NCBI GenBank assembly: GCA_035235625.1
Contig: CP141143.1
Location: 33,527,178-33,591,177 of the forward strand
Reading direction: 5' to 3'
Source of the DNA: Saururus chinensis
Lineage: Eukaryota > Streptophyta > Magnoliopsida > Piperales > Saururaceae
DNA: 64,000 nt
In this document: positions 47,370 to 59,409 of the stretch, piece after piece
Layout: every line of letters starts with the position of its first letter
How positions within the stretch are numbered: the stretch's first letter is position 1
Program-made: the position numbers and the translations under genes
Notes under the pieces: generated by a model
The model's database searches: none
The model's input: only the letters and a program-made list of their open reading frames with translations
What the model was told of the DNA's origin: nothing

Positions 47370-48683
47370 TTCTCTTCCTCCCTCTCTCTCCTCTTTCTCC
47401 TCTCTCTCTATCTACTCTCTCTTCTCTCTCTCTTTCTCTCTCTCTATCTTCTCTCTCTCTTTCTCTCTTCTCTCTCTTTGTATCTCTCTTTCTCTCTCCT
47501 CTCCTCACTCTCCTCTCTCTCTCCCCTCTTTCTCTCTCTCTCTCTCCTCACTCCCTCCCCTCTCTCTTCCTATCTCTCCCCCTCTCTCCCTCTCTTTTAC
47601 TTAAATTTTTTCTAAAAAATTGTAGTAGCGATGCATAACGGTATGAGTCACTACTACATAAGGTCATAGCAACACATATTGATATGCATCGCTAATATGC
47701 ATGGGTAGTAGCGACGCATAGGTTTATGCGTCGCTGCTACCCGAGTAGCAACGTATACGATTATTCGTTGCTAATATCTATTTTTTTATTTTTCAAAAAT
47801 TTGTAAAATAATTTTTAATTAAAATTTTTTCCTCATCTCTTTCTCTCTCCTCTCTCTCTCTCTTCTCTCTCTTTGTATCTCTCTTCTCTCTTTCTCTCTC
47901 TCCCCCCTCTCCCTCTCCCCTCTCCTCACTCTCTCTCTCCCCTCTTTCTCTATCTCTCTTTCCCTTCTCTCCCTCTCCTCTCTCTTCCTCTCTCCCCCCC
48001 TCTCCCTCTCTCTTAAATTTTTTCTAAAAAATTGTAGTAGCGATGCACAATGGTATGAGTCACTACTACATAAGGTCGTAGCAACACATATTGATATGCG
48101 TCGCTAATATACATGGGTAGTAGGGATGAATAGGTTTATACGTCGCTACTACCCGAGTATAGTAGCAACATATACGATTATGCGTTGCTAATATCTATTT
48201 TTTTTATTTTTTAAAAATTTTTAAAATAATTTTTAATTAAAATTTTTTCCTCCTCTCTTTCTCTCTCTCCCCTCTCTCCCTCTCTCACCTCTTTCTCTCT
48301 CTTCTCTCTCTCTCACTTCCTCCCTCTCTCACTTCCTCTCTCTCTCTCTCCACTCTCTCTCTCCCCTCTCTCTCTCCCCTCTCTCTCTCCCCTCTCTCCC
48401 TATCTCTATCTCCTCTCCACGTTTTTATACACTTCTACTGTAGCAGCAACACAGATGGACTTCGTCACTCAGGTGTGTGCCTTTTCCCATCTTTCTCTCA
48501 TATATTTCCTCCACTGTCTCTCCTCCCTCCTCCCTTCTCACTCTCTCTCTATCTCTTTCAATTTAAGTTTTTAAAAATAAAATAAAATCCTATTAGCGAT
48601 GCATATAAGTATGCGTTGCTACTAACTTGGCATGGTAGCGACGCATATGGATATGCGTTGCTACTACACTAGAATAGTAGCAA

Positions 48684-48749
<66 letters not shown>

Positions 48750-48970
48750 TTGCTACTACATAGGTTAGTAGCAACACATAATTATATATATGCGTTGCTA
48801 CTACATAGGTTAGTTGTAACACATAATTATATGCGTCGCTAATAAGTATCTTTTTTATTTTTAAATTTTAAAAATAATTTATAATAAAAAATTTAACTCT
48901 CTCTCCTTTATCTCTCTTACTCTCTCTCTTCCCCTCTCTCCCCTCTTCTCTCTTACTTTATCTCTCTCCC
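47370..48970. repeat. Alternating CT-microsatellite and hairpin units of CACTA2 (left arm)
   Basis: CT-rich tracts (about 47375-47595, 47830-48015, 48250-48420, 48895-48975) alternate with ~240-bp blocks of TAGCGACGCATA / TATGCGTCGCTA palindromes (47625-47830, 48030-48250, 48590-48890). One good hairpin is at 47706-47740. The next such tract, 56276-56480, lies beyond the inserted element G. Confidence 0.85.
48686..48746. repeat. (AT)n microsatellite, ~60 bp
   Basis: Pure AT dinucleotides inside a CACTA palindrome: the flanks ATGCATAT and ATATGCGTTGCTAC are the two arms, so the microsatellite probably grew from the ATAT centre of a hairpin. Confidence 0.9.
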
Positions 48971-48977
48971 CGCTCTT

Positions 48978-50420
48978 TGATGCACTGAAATAATATTCAA
49001 TAAAATGTTTTCAAATTTCAAATTGCAATCTTATTTTGTGTTAAGTCATTGCTTATTTGGGCTATTTATGTTTTGAATAGGTTAGTTGGACCTTAATTAA
49101 GTTTACATGTCTAAACAGGCTTTAACAGGATCCAACTAGAAGAGGAAGTGAAGCCCAACTACCCAAAGCTATTTAAAAGTCAATAATGGGCTCTTAATGG
49201 TCTAAACATGTATGTAATGGTCAAACACAACCTTGTGGACCCATTTGATTTGATATTTTCTTCAAGAGAATTAAATTAGGAAAGAAGTTGATTCGGACAG
49301 ATTGACACAGCCGTAGTATTTTGATCATATCGTTCTCTATATAATTCGGATGGATACGATTCTAGTGGCATTGGAAAGACGACTTCCGTGGCTACAAGTG
49401 TTATTTCAAGAAGAAATTCCTAATTATGAAGATATATGGGTCGAATCCGGCATGTAATCAGACAGCTAGTAAACTAACCCGAGGCCAACACATGGAGAAT
49501 ATTTTCATTGATTATGATTGATACACATAAGGAAAGACAATGAGGCTGATTAGATATTTAAAGGAATATTCAAAGATACTTATTTGATAAATAAATTAAG
49601 GATTTATTTGATTTATTTAGTATCTAATCATTGCCAAAGAAGCAACCAATCAGGCAATCAATCAGGATACAATCTAGAGATATGATTTCACTTTCCTTTT
49701 TGAAGCAACCCCTTCTATTCTTATAAATAGAGGGGTGGACGTGATAGATAAATAATCCCCTCCTCTTTGGAGCTCCCTTCTCCTATTTTTCTTCTCTTTT
49801 TTTGTATTTTTGTTTTTAGTTTTATTGTAATGGCTTTCTAAGCTCTCAAGCTAAGGCTAGAGGTGATTTGTAACAATCTAAGGGAGTTTTATTCATGTTT
49901 CATCAATTGTTTCAAGTAAGTATTATTTATTTAAAGTGATGTTTATTTAATATTGTTCTTCTTCTTGTTTCTTTGTGATTTAGATACATAAGATGCTTAA
50001 AGGCTCTCCTTTTTGATCTTTTGTGATTTGGATACATAGAAATCTTAAGAGACAATTATTTTTATCCTTTATTTATCCAAAGTATTTTCTATCTTTAATT
50101 TTAATTTTAATGTTCATATCTTCCGGTTGGATAAAATCTTCATTCGATTCTAACTGAGATAACATGATATATGAAGAACATCATTAGATGTTACTATGAT
50201 CCTTAATGCCTTAGTGTTTTCTCATCTTGATTTCCTAGCTCTTTATTGCCTCAATACTTTTCTACTTTTTCTATCTTAATTTTTCATTCCTCTACTTTTT
50301 CGTAATAATTTTCTTTGTTGTACAAGGCTTTCCCTGTGGATCGACCTTGTCTACTACAATTGGCAAGTAAAATGAATCGGAATTTGACTTCTTCATAGTC
50401 TTAGTTTAGACATAACAACA
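48978..50420 (+). repeat. 5' LTR of element G
   Basis: Starts TGATGCACTGAAATAA, ends AGACATAACAACA. A TATA box lies at 49732-49740 (TATAAATAG), about 750 bp in, followed by a CT-rich leader. Confidence 0.93.
49732..49740 (+). promoter_or_regulatory. TATA box of the 5' LTR of G
   Basis: TATAAATAG, kept identically in the 3' LTR at 55586-55594. Confidence 0.65.
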
Positions 50421-50423
50421 AAT

Positions 50424-50441
50424 TGGCGCCATTGCCGGGGA
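50424..50441 (+). promoter_or_regulatory. Primer-binding site of G (tRNA-Asp type)
   Basis: TGGCGCCATTGCCGGGGA, complementary to the 3' end of plant tRNA-Asp except for one position, starting 3 bp after the 5' LTR. Confidence 0.88.
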
Positions 50442-50834
50442 TTGCAACATGTGACGAGAATCCGTTACGAAAATCTCACTCTAACTTTACTAATTCTCTA
50501 ACTTTTATTTTTGCACACTAAGTCTTTAAATTCAGTCATTTACTTTATGTCATTTACTTTTAGTACTTCAATTTTGAATTTTTTTTTTAGACTAGAGGCA
50601 CTACCCACGTTACTACCGAAAATTTTTTGGGATCAAACGTGTACCTTGATAGTGCCTTTGGCCTTATTTTGCAATTTTCATTTTTGTCCATTAACTTCTA
50701 ACTCTTTAACTTTTTATATTTTGTCATTTAATTTTTGCACTTTTACTTTTGTTTGTTACTAAATATAAAAAAAATAAAAAAATTGTTATTGCATGTTCAC
50801 ATGGGTGTGTGATAATTCTGGATGATTAAAAAAA

Positions 50835-53154
50835 ATGAACAAATATTTTGAAAATTATATTTATTTTGATATAATGAATGATCTAAGAACTAATGAGGAA
50901 CTAAGAAGTGATAATGGGGATAATAATGCACAAAATGTTCAAGTTAAAACCTTGCGTGGTGATTATTTACAACCAACTAGATCAACTTCTCCTTCTTGCA
51001 TGATTTTTCCAACTAATGTAGGTGGTTTTGAACTCAAGCAGGGTGTAATTCAATTACTACCCAAATTTCATGGCCTAGATTCAGAACGCCCATATTTGCA
51101 CTTAAAAGAATTTGAAGAGGTTTGTGCAACTTTGCCAAACTAAAATGTTTCAAATGATGCTATTAGATTAAAACTCTTTCCTTTTTCTTTAAAGGAAAAG
51201 GCAAAAAAATTGGTTGAATTCTTTGAAGCCAAGATCCATTGGATCATGGCAAGAAATGCAAAGAGAATTTTTGAAAAAAAATTTCCCCACCCATAAAACT
51301 AATACACTTAGAAAGAACGTCATGAATTTTTCACAAAAAGAAAATAAGACTTTCTTTCAATGTTGGGAGAGATTTAAAGAACTTTTGTTGTTGTACCAAC
51401 ATTATGGATATGGAACATGACGTACAATTAGTTTCTTTTATAATGGTTTGACTTCTCAAATGAGGCAATTTATTGAAATAATGTGTAATGGAGAATTTTT
51501 GAGAAAAGAACCTGAGGAAACATTAGACTATTTTGATGTGTTAGTTGAAAATGCTTAATCATCGGAAGATTCTAATTTATTTGAAAGTAGTATTAAGACT
51601 AAATCTAATGGGACAACTAAGGGGGGCATGTACCTTCTTAAAGAAGATGATGATGTAAAAACAAAAATTACAAGTTTAACTAGAAAAGTTGAGGCTATGG
51701 AAATTAATAGGGAAAACATGTCTAAAGCTTCTCAAAAAGTACAAGATATTTGTAGTATATGTGAGAGTGATGGACACCAAACACAGGATTGTCCAACAAT
51801 CCTTACTTTTCAAGAGGTGTTACATACTCAAGCAAATGCTATGAATACCTACAAAAGACTATTTTCTTCTCCTTATCCTGAAATTTATACTCCTAATTGG
51901 AGAAATCATCCCAACTTTAGTTAGAGAAATGAGTCTAATATGCAGATACCCCCTTCTTCCTCAAATTATGTTCCACCACATAAGAAGACTCTTGAAGACA
52001 TATTGCAAGAATTTATGCAAAGTCAAGCAATAATCAATAACCAAATAATGCAAGCCATCAATGACTTGAAGACTTCTATCACTCAATTGACCATAGCTTT
52101 GAGCACTCAAGAAAAAGGGAAGTTTCCTTCTCAACCTCAACCAAATCCTAAATGTCAATTTGTAATTAAAATTTAAATTCTTCAAGTTCACAAGAAGAGC
52201 ATGCGAAGTCCATTACTACTTTGAAAAGTGGAAAAGTCATTAACAAAGACATTCCAATGAAGGTTGTTGAACCTAAGGCGTCTTTCAATTCTAAACATGG
52301 TGATGAACTTAACAACTCTGATTGTGTTTCTCCTATTCCTCCTCATTTTCCTCAAAGGTTACAATCTTTCTCTAAATTGTGCCAAATAATGACATTCTTG
52401 AAATTTTCAAACAAGTAAAAATTAATATTCCTCTCTTAGATGCCGTTAAACAGATTCCATCTTATGCTAAATTTTTAAAAGATCTTTGTACAATCAAACG
52501 TAAGTTAAATGTACAAAAGAAGGCATTTTTGACAGAACAAGTGCAATTTTGCAACAAAACACCCCACCCAAATATAAAGATCCTGGTTGTCCAACCATAT
52601 CTTGTATAATTGGGAATTATAGAATTGAAAAAGCTTTGCTTGATCTTGGGGCAAGTGTTAATCTTTTACCTTATTCTGATTATGAGCAATTAGGTCTAGC
52701 TGATTTGAAACCCACCAGCATAACACTTCAACTTGTTGACCGCTCAATCAAAAGACCACGAGGAATAGTGGAAGATGTCCTTGTTCAAGTGGACAAATTC
52801 TATTTTTCAGTGGACTTCATTGTTTTAGATACACAACCGTTTTCAAATGCATCTTCTCAAATCCCTGTGATTTTAGGTCATCCATTCCTTGCTACATCTA
52901 CTGCTCTAATAAATTGTCAAAATGGAGTGATGAGGCTTTCTTTTGATAATTTGACATGTGAGTTAAATGTATTTGAAGCCAGTAGACAACCATCAGACTT
53001 TAATGATACTTTTGAAGTTGACATGGTTGAGAGTTTAGTGGAGGATGTTTTTCCTTTTATTTATTCTGATGATCCACTAAATATTTGCTTAACTCACTAT
53101 GATTTGATTAGAATTGATAAAGAGAAGATAATTGCTTTGAAGGACCCTGGATGA
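50835..53154 (+). other. Gag-protease coding region of element G, fossil
   Basis: The N-terminal part carries a retrotransposon gag domain ('LHLKEFEEVC', 'LKLFPFSLKEKAKK', 'FFQCWERFKELLLL' pieces). A CCHC zinc knuckle (CSICESDGHQTQDC) lies near 51755-51795. The last ~200 residues are an aspartic protease with 'LLDLGASVNLLPYS' and a later 'VILGHPFLATS', typical of the retropepsin fold. Such a protein would form the particle and process itself, while reverse transcription and integration would need enzymes from another element. The region is interrupted by a handful of breaks and is not functional here. Confidence 0.85.
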
Positions 53155-54819
53155 GTTTCGATGGAGGTGTGTCTGGCTGAAGACAGTAAACTTAGCGCTC
53201 CTTGGAGGCAACCAACTTTTGGTTTTGATAGTTTTTTTTTGTTTAATAGTTAGTTTTTTATTTATGTATTTTCTTTAGTTAGTTTTTGGTTTATTATCTT
53301 TGTCGATTGCTCTAATCATGTGATTATGTTTGTGTTTTATTGACTATTTTTCTTTTGATAGCTATGTACATGAGCACATCAACCAATATATTATCTCTTC
53401 TTTCCTCTTTTCTTATATTGCAACATTGAGGACAATGTTTAGTTTAGGTTGTAGAGAGATTTTTCTTTTATGTTTTTAGTTTTACTTAAAAAATGAAAAA
53501 AATAAAAAATTGAAAAAAATTAATTAGATTTAAGTTTTTACTTATTACATTGATGCTTATTTTAGACATGTGATTTGTTTAATGATATTAGACTACTTAG
53601 AATATGACTTGACAAATTTAATGATTTTGAGTTCTGATTACTTCATATTGATTTATTGTGCTCCTATTTTTAAAAAAAATAAAGCAAGACATTTGCCTAA
53701 GTGAGAATTGGAGCCCTTGATTATGGTCTTACATCTTGGTGGATATCATTGAATCTAAGTAATTATTTTCTTATGAGAGTAAAACTTTGGATTGATCTAG
53801 TAGTATTCATGTTATCATGATAGAGTTTCGAGCTTCACTATTCTTGGTTTGTAGAACAGTTGAGGACTTTTTGTCAACAAAATTCAAATTGATTGTATAA
53901 TTTGCTCAGAAAAAAAAGAGAAAAAAATAAGGAAAAAAAGAATGAAAAAATGTAAAGAATTAAAGTTACTCTATTGAGTAGACCGGGACTCAGCGTGCCT
54001 CACTAAGCATAGGGTGTTTGAGTCAAAAGGTAGAGTTGACTAATTTATGACATGCATAGCCTTGAAGACTATTTGGTTCAACTTATTAAACCTGAGGGGT
54101 GTTTTAACACCTAGTGCCCTGAGCCAATTGGATTAGGAGTCACTAGCCTAACACTTGTTACATGGATCTTATAGAAAGCTTAAAAAGGCTAAACCTTACA
54201 CATGTCATGTGAGATGAGCATAAAATTCTAGTAGGACATTATGCAATTATATCTTGAATGAGTTGTCAGGTGATCTAGGGTGTTTTACTTTTTAAGGAAG
54301 ATTTTGCATGATTCTCTATTATGATCTCTTGAAGATGAATAAATGCTAATGTCTATTTTTTAGTGTTAAAATTGAAATTGCTAAGTGGACATGAGACACA
54401 TTGAGTTGTTTGATTCATGAAAATGGGATTGTATAATTACTTGGCAATGTCTGTTTTTCTAAAACCATTATGTATGTATGAGTACTTGCTACCAATATGA
54501 AGTTGTTAGAATGAATTATTGTTTCAGAAGACAAGTTATATTATGCATGATCGATTTTACTAAATGAAGTCACATGTTTAGGAGGAGTTGATTTGTAAAT
54601 TTGACGTGGTTTTAATTTTAATTTTCTTTTAACATTCTAGTTTTGAATTTTGTGGGTGTATTCACTGCAAACCCTCACGAGACACAACTCGTCCACTAGT
54701 GTAAGCTAGGGGTTTAAAGGCTTATTGCATATGCTAAATGCAATCGAGATTTCCTGCGGGAGTAGAGTAGTTAGTTTTGTTTTCTATTAATTTAATTTTT
54801 GTTTTGCTCGAGGACTAGT
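53155..54819 (+). other. Non-coding 3' region of element G
   Basis: About 1.7 kb without any protein similarity lie between the protease and the polypurine tract. It contains AT-rich and A-rich runs (53480-53530, 53905-53960) and a TTGCTCGAGGACTAGTAAAAAGTAGGTTTGG-like run-in to the 3' LTR, a wording common in plant LTR elements just before the polypurine tract. Confidence 0.7.
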
Positions 54820-54838
54820 AAAAAGTAGGTTTGGGGGT
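54820..54838 (+). promoter_or_regulatory. Polypurine tract of G
   Basis: AAAAAGTAGGTTTGGGGGT, 3 bp before the 3' LTR. This is where plus-strand DNA synthesis is primed in LTR elements. Confidence 0.75.
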
Positions 54839-54841
54839 ATT

Positions 54842-56275
54842 TGATGAACTGAAATAATGTTCAATAAAATATTTTTAAATTTCAAATTGTAATCTTATTT
54901 TTTTTTAAGTCATTGCTTATTTAGGTTATTTATGTTTTGAATAGGTTAGTTGGACCTTAATTGAGTTTACATGTCTAAACAGGCTTCAACAGGATCTAAC
55001 TTGAAGAGAAAATAAAGCCCAACTACCCAAAGTTATTTAAAAGTTGATAATGGGCTTTTAATGGTCTAAACATGCATGAAATGGTCGAACACAACCTTGT
55101 GGACCCATTTGATTTGATATTTACTTCAAGAGAATTAAATTAGGAAAGAAGTTGATTCGGACAGATTGACACAGCCATAATATTTTGATCATATCGTTCT
55201 CTATATAATTCGGATGGATACGATTCTAGTGGCATTGGAAAGACAACTTCCGTGGCTACAAGTGTTATTTCAAAAAGAAATTCCTAATTATGAAAATATA
55301 TGGGTCGAATCTGGCATGTAATCAGACAGCTAGTAAATTAACCCGAGGCCAGCACATGGAGAATATTTTCATTGATTATGATTGATACACATAAGGAAAG
55401 ACAATGAGGCTGATTAGATATTTAAAGGAATATTCAAAGATATTTATTTGCTAAATAAATTATGGATTTATTTGATTTATTTAGTATCTAATCATTGCCA
55501 AAGTAGCAACCAATCAGGCAATCAATTAGGATACAATTTAGAGATATGATTTCACTTTCCTCTTTAAAGCAACCCATTCTATTCCTATAAATAGAGGAGT
55601 GGACGTGATAGATGAATAATCTCCTCCTCTTTGGGGCTCTCTTCTCCTATTTTTCTTCTCTTCTTTTGTATTTTTATTTTTAATTTTATTGTAATGGCTT
55701 TCTAAGCTCTCAAGCTAAGGCTAGAGGTGATTTGTAACAATCTAATGGAGTTCTATTCATGTTTCATCAATTGTTTCAAGTAAGTATTTTTTATTGGAAG
55801 TGATGTTTATTTAATATTGTTCTTCTTCTTGTTTCTTTATGATTTGGATACATAAGATGTTTAAAGGATCTCCTTTTTTATCTTTTGTGATTTAGATACA
55901 TAGAAATATTTAAGAGACAATTATTTATTTTTATCCTTCATCTTTCCAAAGTATTTTCTATCTTTAATTTCAATTTTAATGTTCATATCTCCCGGTTGGA
56001 TAGAATCTTTATTCGATTCTAACTAAGATAACATGATATATGAAGAACATCATTAGATGTTACTATGATCCTTAATGCCTTAGTGTTTTCTCATCTTAAT
56101 TTCTTAACTCCTTATTGCCTCAATACTCTTCTACTTTTTCTTTCCTCTACTTTTTCGTAATAATTTTCTTTGTTGTACAAGGCATTCCCTGTGGATCGAC
56201 CTTGTCTACTACAATTAGCAAGTAAAATGAATCTGAATTTGACTTCTTCATAGTCATGGTTCAGACATAACAACA
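54842..56275 (+). repeat. 3' LTR of element G
   Basis: Starts TGATGAACTGAAATAA, ends AGACATAACAACA. Direct repeat of the 5' LTR; divergence is highest in the first ~260 bp. Confidence 0.93.
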
Positions 56276-57487
56276 CTCTCTCCCTCTCTCACTTTCCACT
56301 CTCTATATCCTCTCTCTCTCTCCCCCATCTCTCTCCTTTCTCTCTCTCTCTTCCTCTCTCTCCTCTCTTTGTCTTCCTCTCTCCCTCTTCTCTCTCTCTC
56401 CCTCCTCTCCTCCCTCTCGCTCTCGCTTCCTCTCTCTCTCCCCTCTCTCCATCCTCTCTCCTCACTCTCTCTATATCTATTTTAATTAAAAAAAAATTGA
56501 AATAAAAAAAAATGCTAGTAGCGACACATACAATTATACGTCATGACTAACTTAGTGTAGTAGTGACGTATATGCATATGGCAAATAAACTATGATAGTA
56601 GAGGCACATATGCTTATGCGTCACTACTACCCCGTTTTATTAGCGACGCATACATATATGCCTCCCTGATGCGTGCTTTTTATTTATTTTTTAAAATTGT
56701 CAAAAATAATTTATAATATCAATTTTATTGCTCTCTCTCTCTCCTTCTCTCTCTCCCCCTTCCTGTCTTTCTTCCTCTCCTCTCTATGTCCCTCTATCTC
56801 TCCCTCTCTCTCCCTTCCTCTCTCCCTCCTCTCTCTCTCTTCCTCTCCTCTCTCTCCTCTCTCTCTCTTCCTCTCTCTCACTACCTTTTATTGAAATTTT
56901 AATATTTATTTATTATACATACAAATAGTACATATTGAATAAAATATATTGTATTTAAGATGTTTATTTTTTAAATATTTATTTATTATATAATTATTTA
57001 TTAAATAATAAATTTAAAAAAACTATTAGCAACGCATGATTATATACGTTGCTAATACTTCTAATTTTTTATTTTAAATTTATTTCTATTAGGGATGCTT
57101 TTCTTAGGCGTCGCTAATAGCACAATTATTAGCAACACTTGCTAATATATGTCGCTATTGTTTTACTTATTATGGATGTTTAATCACAAGTGTCGCTAAT
57201 AGTACTATTTTTTTATTTTTTGCTAAAAATAAATATCTTTTAGCGACGCTTGTGTAAAGCGTCACCAATAGTGTAACTAATTAGCGTCATTTATTGGGAA
57301 GCGTCGCTAATATGGTTAGTGTTAGCAACGCTTGATGTTAAGCGTCACTAAAAAATAACCATTAGCAATGTATATTATTATGCGTCACTAATATGTCATT
57401 TTTTTGTGATGCTTTTGTATGCGTCGCAAATAGTTATTTTTAGCGACGATTGTGTATGCGTCACTAATAGTACATTTTGTTGTAGTG
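56276..57487. repeat. CACTA2 right arm: CT microsatellites and TTAGCGACGC repeats
   Basis: CT-rich tracts (56276-56480, 56730-56885) and hairpin blocks lead into a dense run of GCGTCGCTAA / TTAGCGACGC repeats (57020-57475) ending in the terminus. Confidence 0.8.
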
Positions 57488-57720
57488 GCATTTTTAAACT
57501 GCGGGCAGAACCTCCCCTTAACTTGGGGTTGCATCTCTCACTGTTTGGCCATTTGGTGGTGGACAGAGCCTCCCCTACTCCAGGTCACTTCTTGATAATG
57601 GAGGATGGGACCCCCTCTTACTCCAGGCCACTTTTCTTTCTTTGGTGCTTGAGGGCGATAGGCAGAGCCTCATCTTGCTTTGGGACGTTTCTTCTTTATA
57701 TAGTCACTAACTCAAAGAAT
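57488..57720. repeat. Minisatellite in LTR F, right part
   Basis: GGGCAGAACCTCCCCTTAAC / GGACAGAGCCTCCCCTACTC / GGCAGAGCCTCATCTTGC units continue the array interrupted at 46180. Confidence 0.75.
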
Positions 57721-59265
57721 GGACCCCTCCATTGCATAGAACATGTTCGATTTAGTAAAGAACGCCTCTTTAACGGACTAAATCGGACTCTGAATGATCA
57801 AAAATAGAGAAAACAACGTTCTCTTTTCAAAATGACTGAAAATGGGTATCTATAACCCTGAAATACGCCAAAACAATGGCACCGCACCACCAAAATGGTG
57901 GTGGTGCCCAGCGTAATGTGCGGTGTGACTTGTTCTTGCACGTAACGCATGTAGCGGCTGCACATTACGTGCGTTGAGCCAGCTTGCTATGCGCTGATTT
58001 TGTCGCGCACAAAGTTTAATTGTTTTTTTTAAATACATATCTTCAAATGTGCATATCCTTCTACTCTGGACTCAGATTGGTGTGTTCTTAGTACCGTTGA
58101 GCTCGTATCCATGAGCCCTACAAAACTAGACCAATTAGAGCAGGTTATACCACTATTTTTAATTGAGCCCACTCATATTACATGCTTCTCGAGGTTATAA
58201 TTTTGCTCTCGACCTTTGTTTAGCGCGTTATTCGATTTGTTATGCTCATTTCTTCAAGATCTACTTATATATCTGAGGTGTCAACCTCTAAAACCCTCTA
58301 AAATGTTATCCAAAAATTATACAATTACCCCTAACCCCTCATGTTAGACCCCTCAGGTTATAAAAATTAATTAGGTAAATAATTAATTTTTAGAGACACT
58401 TAGAATTAAGCATCAATAATAATTTAGTGTTAGTAACGCTTAATAAAGCATCACAAAAGGAAAATAATTATTAACGCAAAAATAAACGTCGCTAATGGCA
58501 TACTATTAGGCACGCTTTAGCATAAGGGTGGCTAATGAGCAATAGCGATTGCATTTTTATTGACTCATTTAGGGATGTTTTCTAAGCGTCGATAATAGTC
58601 AGTAGCAACGTGTAACGCCTGAGATTTTTCACACATTTTCCTTAAAATTCACGGAAATTTTTTGCAATATAACGTCTGTAAATCAGGGGAAAATGACGAA
58701 ATCAAAACCTGATAAAACAGTTTATAATTCAAAACAGTAAACATCCATTTTCCATCTAAATGTTTTCATCATACGGTCAAACATCGTATGACCAAAGCAA
58801 ATATTATTAGGCGCTACTCGAAAACACACGTACAAATAAATTGCTATGATCATAGACTTTAAATACAAATCACTCCCAGGCATCCCTGAGTGCAAGTCCC
58901 ATAACAGTCCACAGACTCATCTAAATGAAAGTCCAGAATAAACATCTTAACGTCATCTCACTCAATACAGGAGATCGTGGCACAAATAAACTCGCAGTGA
59001 GTGAAGCATATACCTGAGTCAATGGGAATCAAACCACCGCTGAAATGAGCGTCCATCTCCAGGAGCTCTCCGCACAACCTGCAAAACCTCCCGTACAACA
59101 GGGCTAAAAAGTAGGGTAATGAGTTTTTCATACTCAGTAGGAAAATACCCAGTAGGGGATATCCCAAACAGTGAACTCAATAAGTTCAAAAATACATGAG
59201 TTCATGCAACTCAAACATGAAGCAGAAGCATATCAATATCATGCTCATAGGCATACAAACATACT

Positions 59266-59374
59266 AAATGCACCATCGTGCCAAAGTCATACCCAATGCA
59301 CCATCGTGCCAAAATCATACCAAAGGCACCATCATGCCAAAATCATACCAAAGGCACCATCGTGCCAAAATCAT
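59266..59374. repeat. Minisatellite in LTR B, 27-28-bp unit, four copies
   Basis: GGCACCATCGTGCCAAAATC-type units. GGCAC...GTGCC within the unit is a small inverted repeat. Confidence 0.85.
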
Positions 59375-59409
59375 ACTGTCAAATCAAACTTACACAAGCA
59401 CCCTTATCC

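Larger units (their letters stand above)
48978..56275 (+). mobile_element. Non-autonomous Ty3/gypsy element (G) with gag and protease only
   Basis: Two LTRs of ~1.44 kb bound it: 48978-50420 and 54842-56275, TG...CA, with target duplication CTCTT/CTCTC (one mismatch) in a CT microsatellite. A tRNA-Asp-type primer-binding site (50424-50441) and a polypurine tract (54820-54838) sit where they should. The interior is 4.4 kb and codes for gag and an aspartic protease, with no reverse transcriptase, RNase H or integrase to be found. This gag-pro layout and the Asp primer point to the Athila/Tat side of Ty3/gypsy. The gag-protease reading is broken in a handful of places. The LTRs look about 94-96% identical by eye, most differences being C/T and G/A transitions, so it is the youngest layer of the nest. 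Confidence 0.9.
46181..57487. mobile_element. CACTA transposon 2, with nested LTR element G
   Basis: The left end is CACTACAACAAATTGCAATA (46181-46200), the right end ATTTTGTTGTAGTG (57474-57487), near-perfect inverted termini. Its own sequence is about 4.0 kb: subterminal TTAGCGACGC repeats at both sides, a GC-rich core (46690-47220), and alternating CT-microsatellite and hairpin units. No transposase is visible. Flanking trinucleotides are ATA and GCA, so the 3-bp duplication is not preserved, but the F minisatellite is continuous across the two sides, which supports the insertion. Confidence 0.85.
45031..58362 (-). mobile_element. Gypsy-type LTR (F), minus strand, split by CACTA2
   Basis: On the plus strand it begins TGTAATGCCCCGACCC and ends near CCCCTCAGGTTATA. 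Its own length is about 2.0 kb (45031-46180 plus 57488-58362), like the 2.0 kb solo LTR E. It shares with E, in reverse, the minisatellite (GGGGAGGCTCTGTCC theme) and the conserved LTR module (about 45220-45345), so it is a minus-strand copy of that family. No internal region is present, so probably a solo LTR. I could not find a clean target duplication, so the right boundary is approximate. Confidence 0.7.

Noticed and set aside
57406-57807. 133-codon plus-strand frame
   Set aside because: It crosses the boundary between CACTA2 and LTR F, so it cannot be an ancestral gene.
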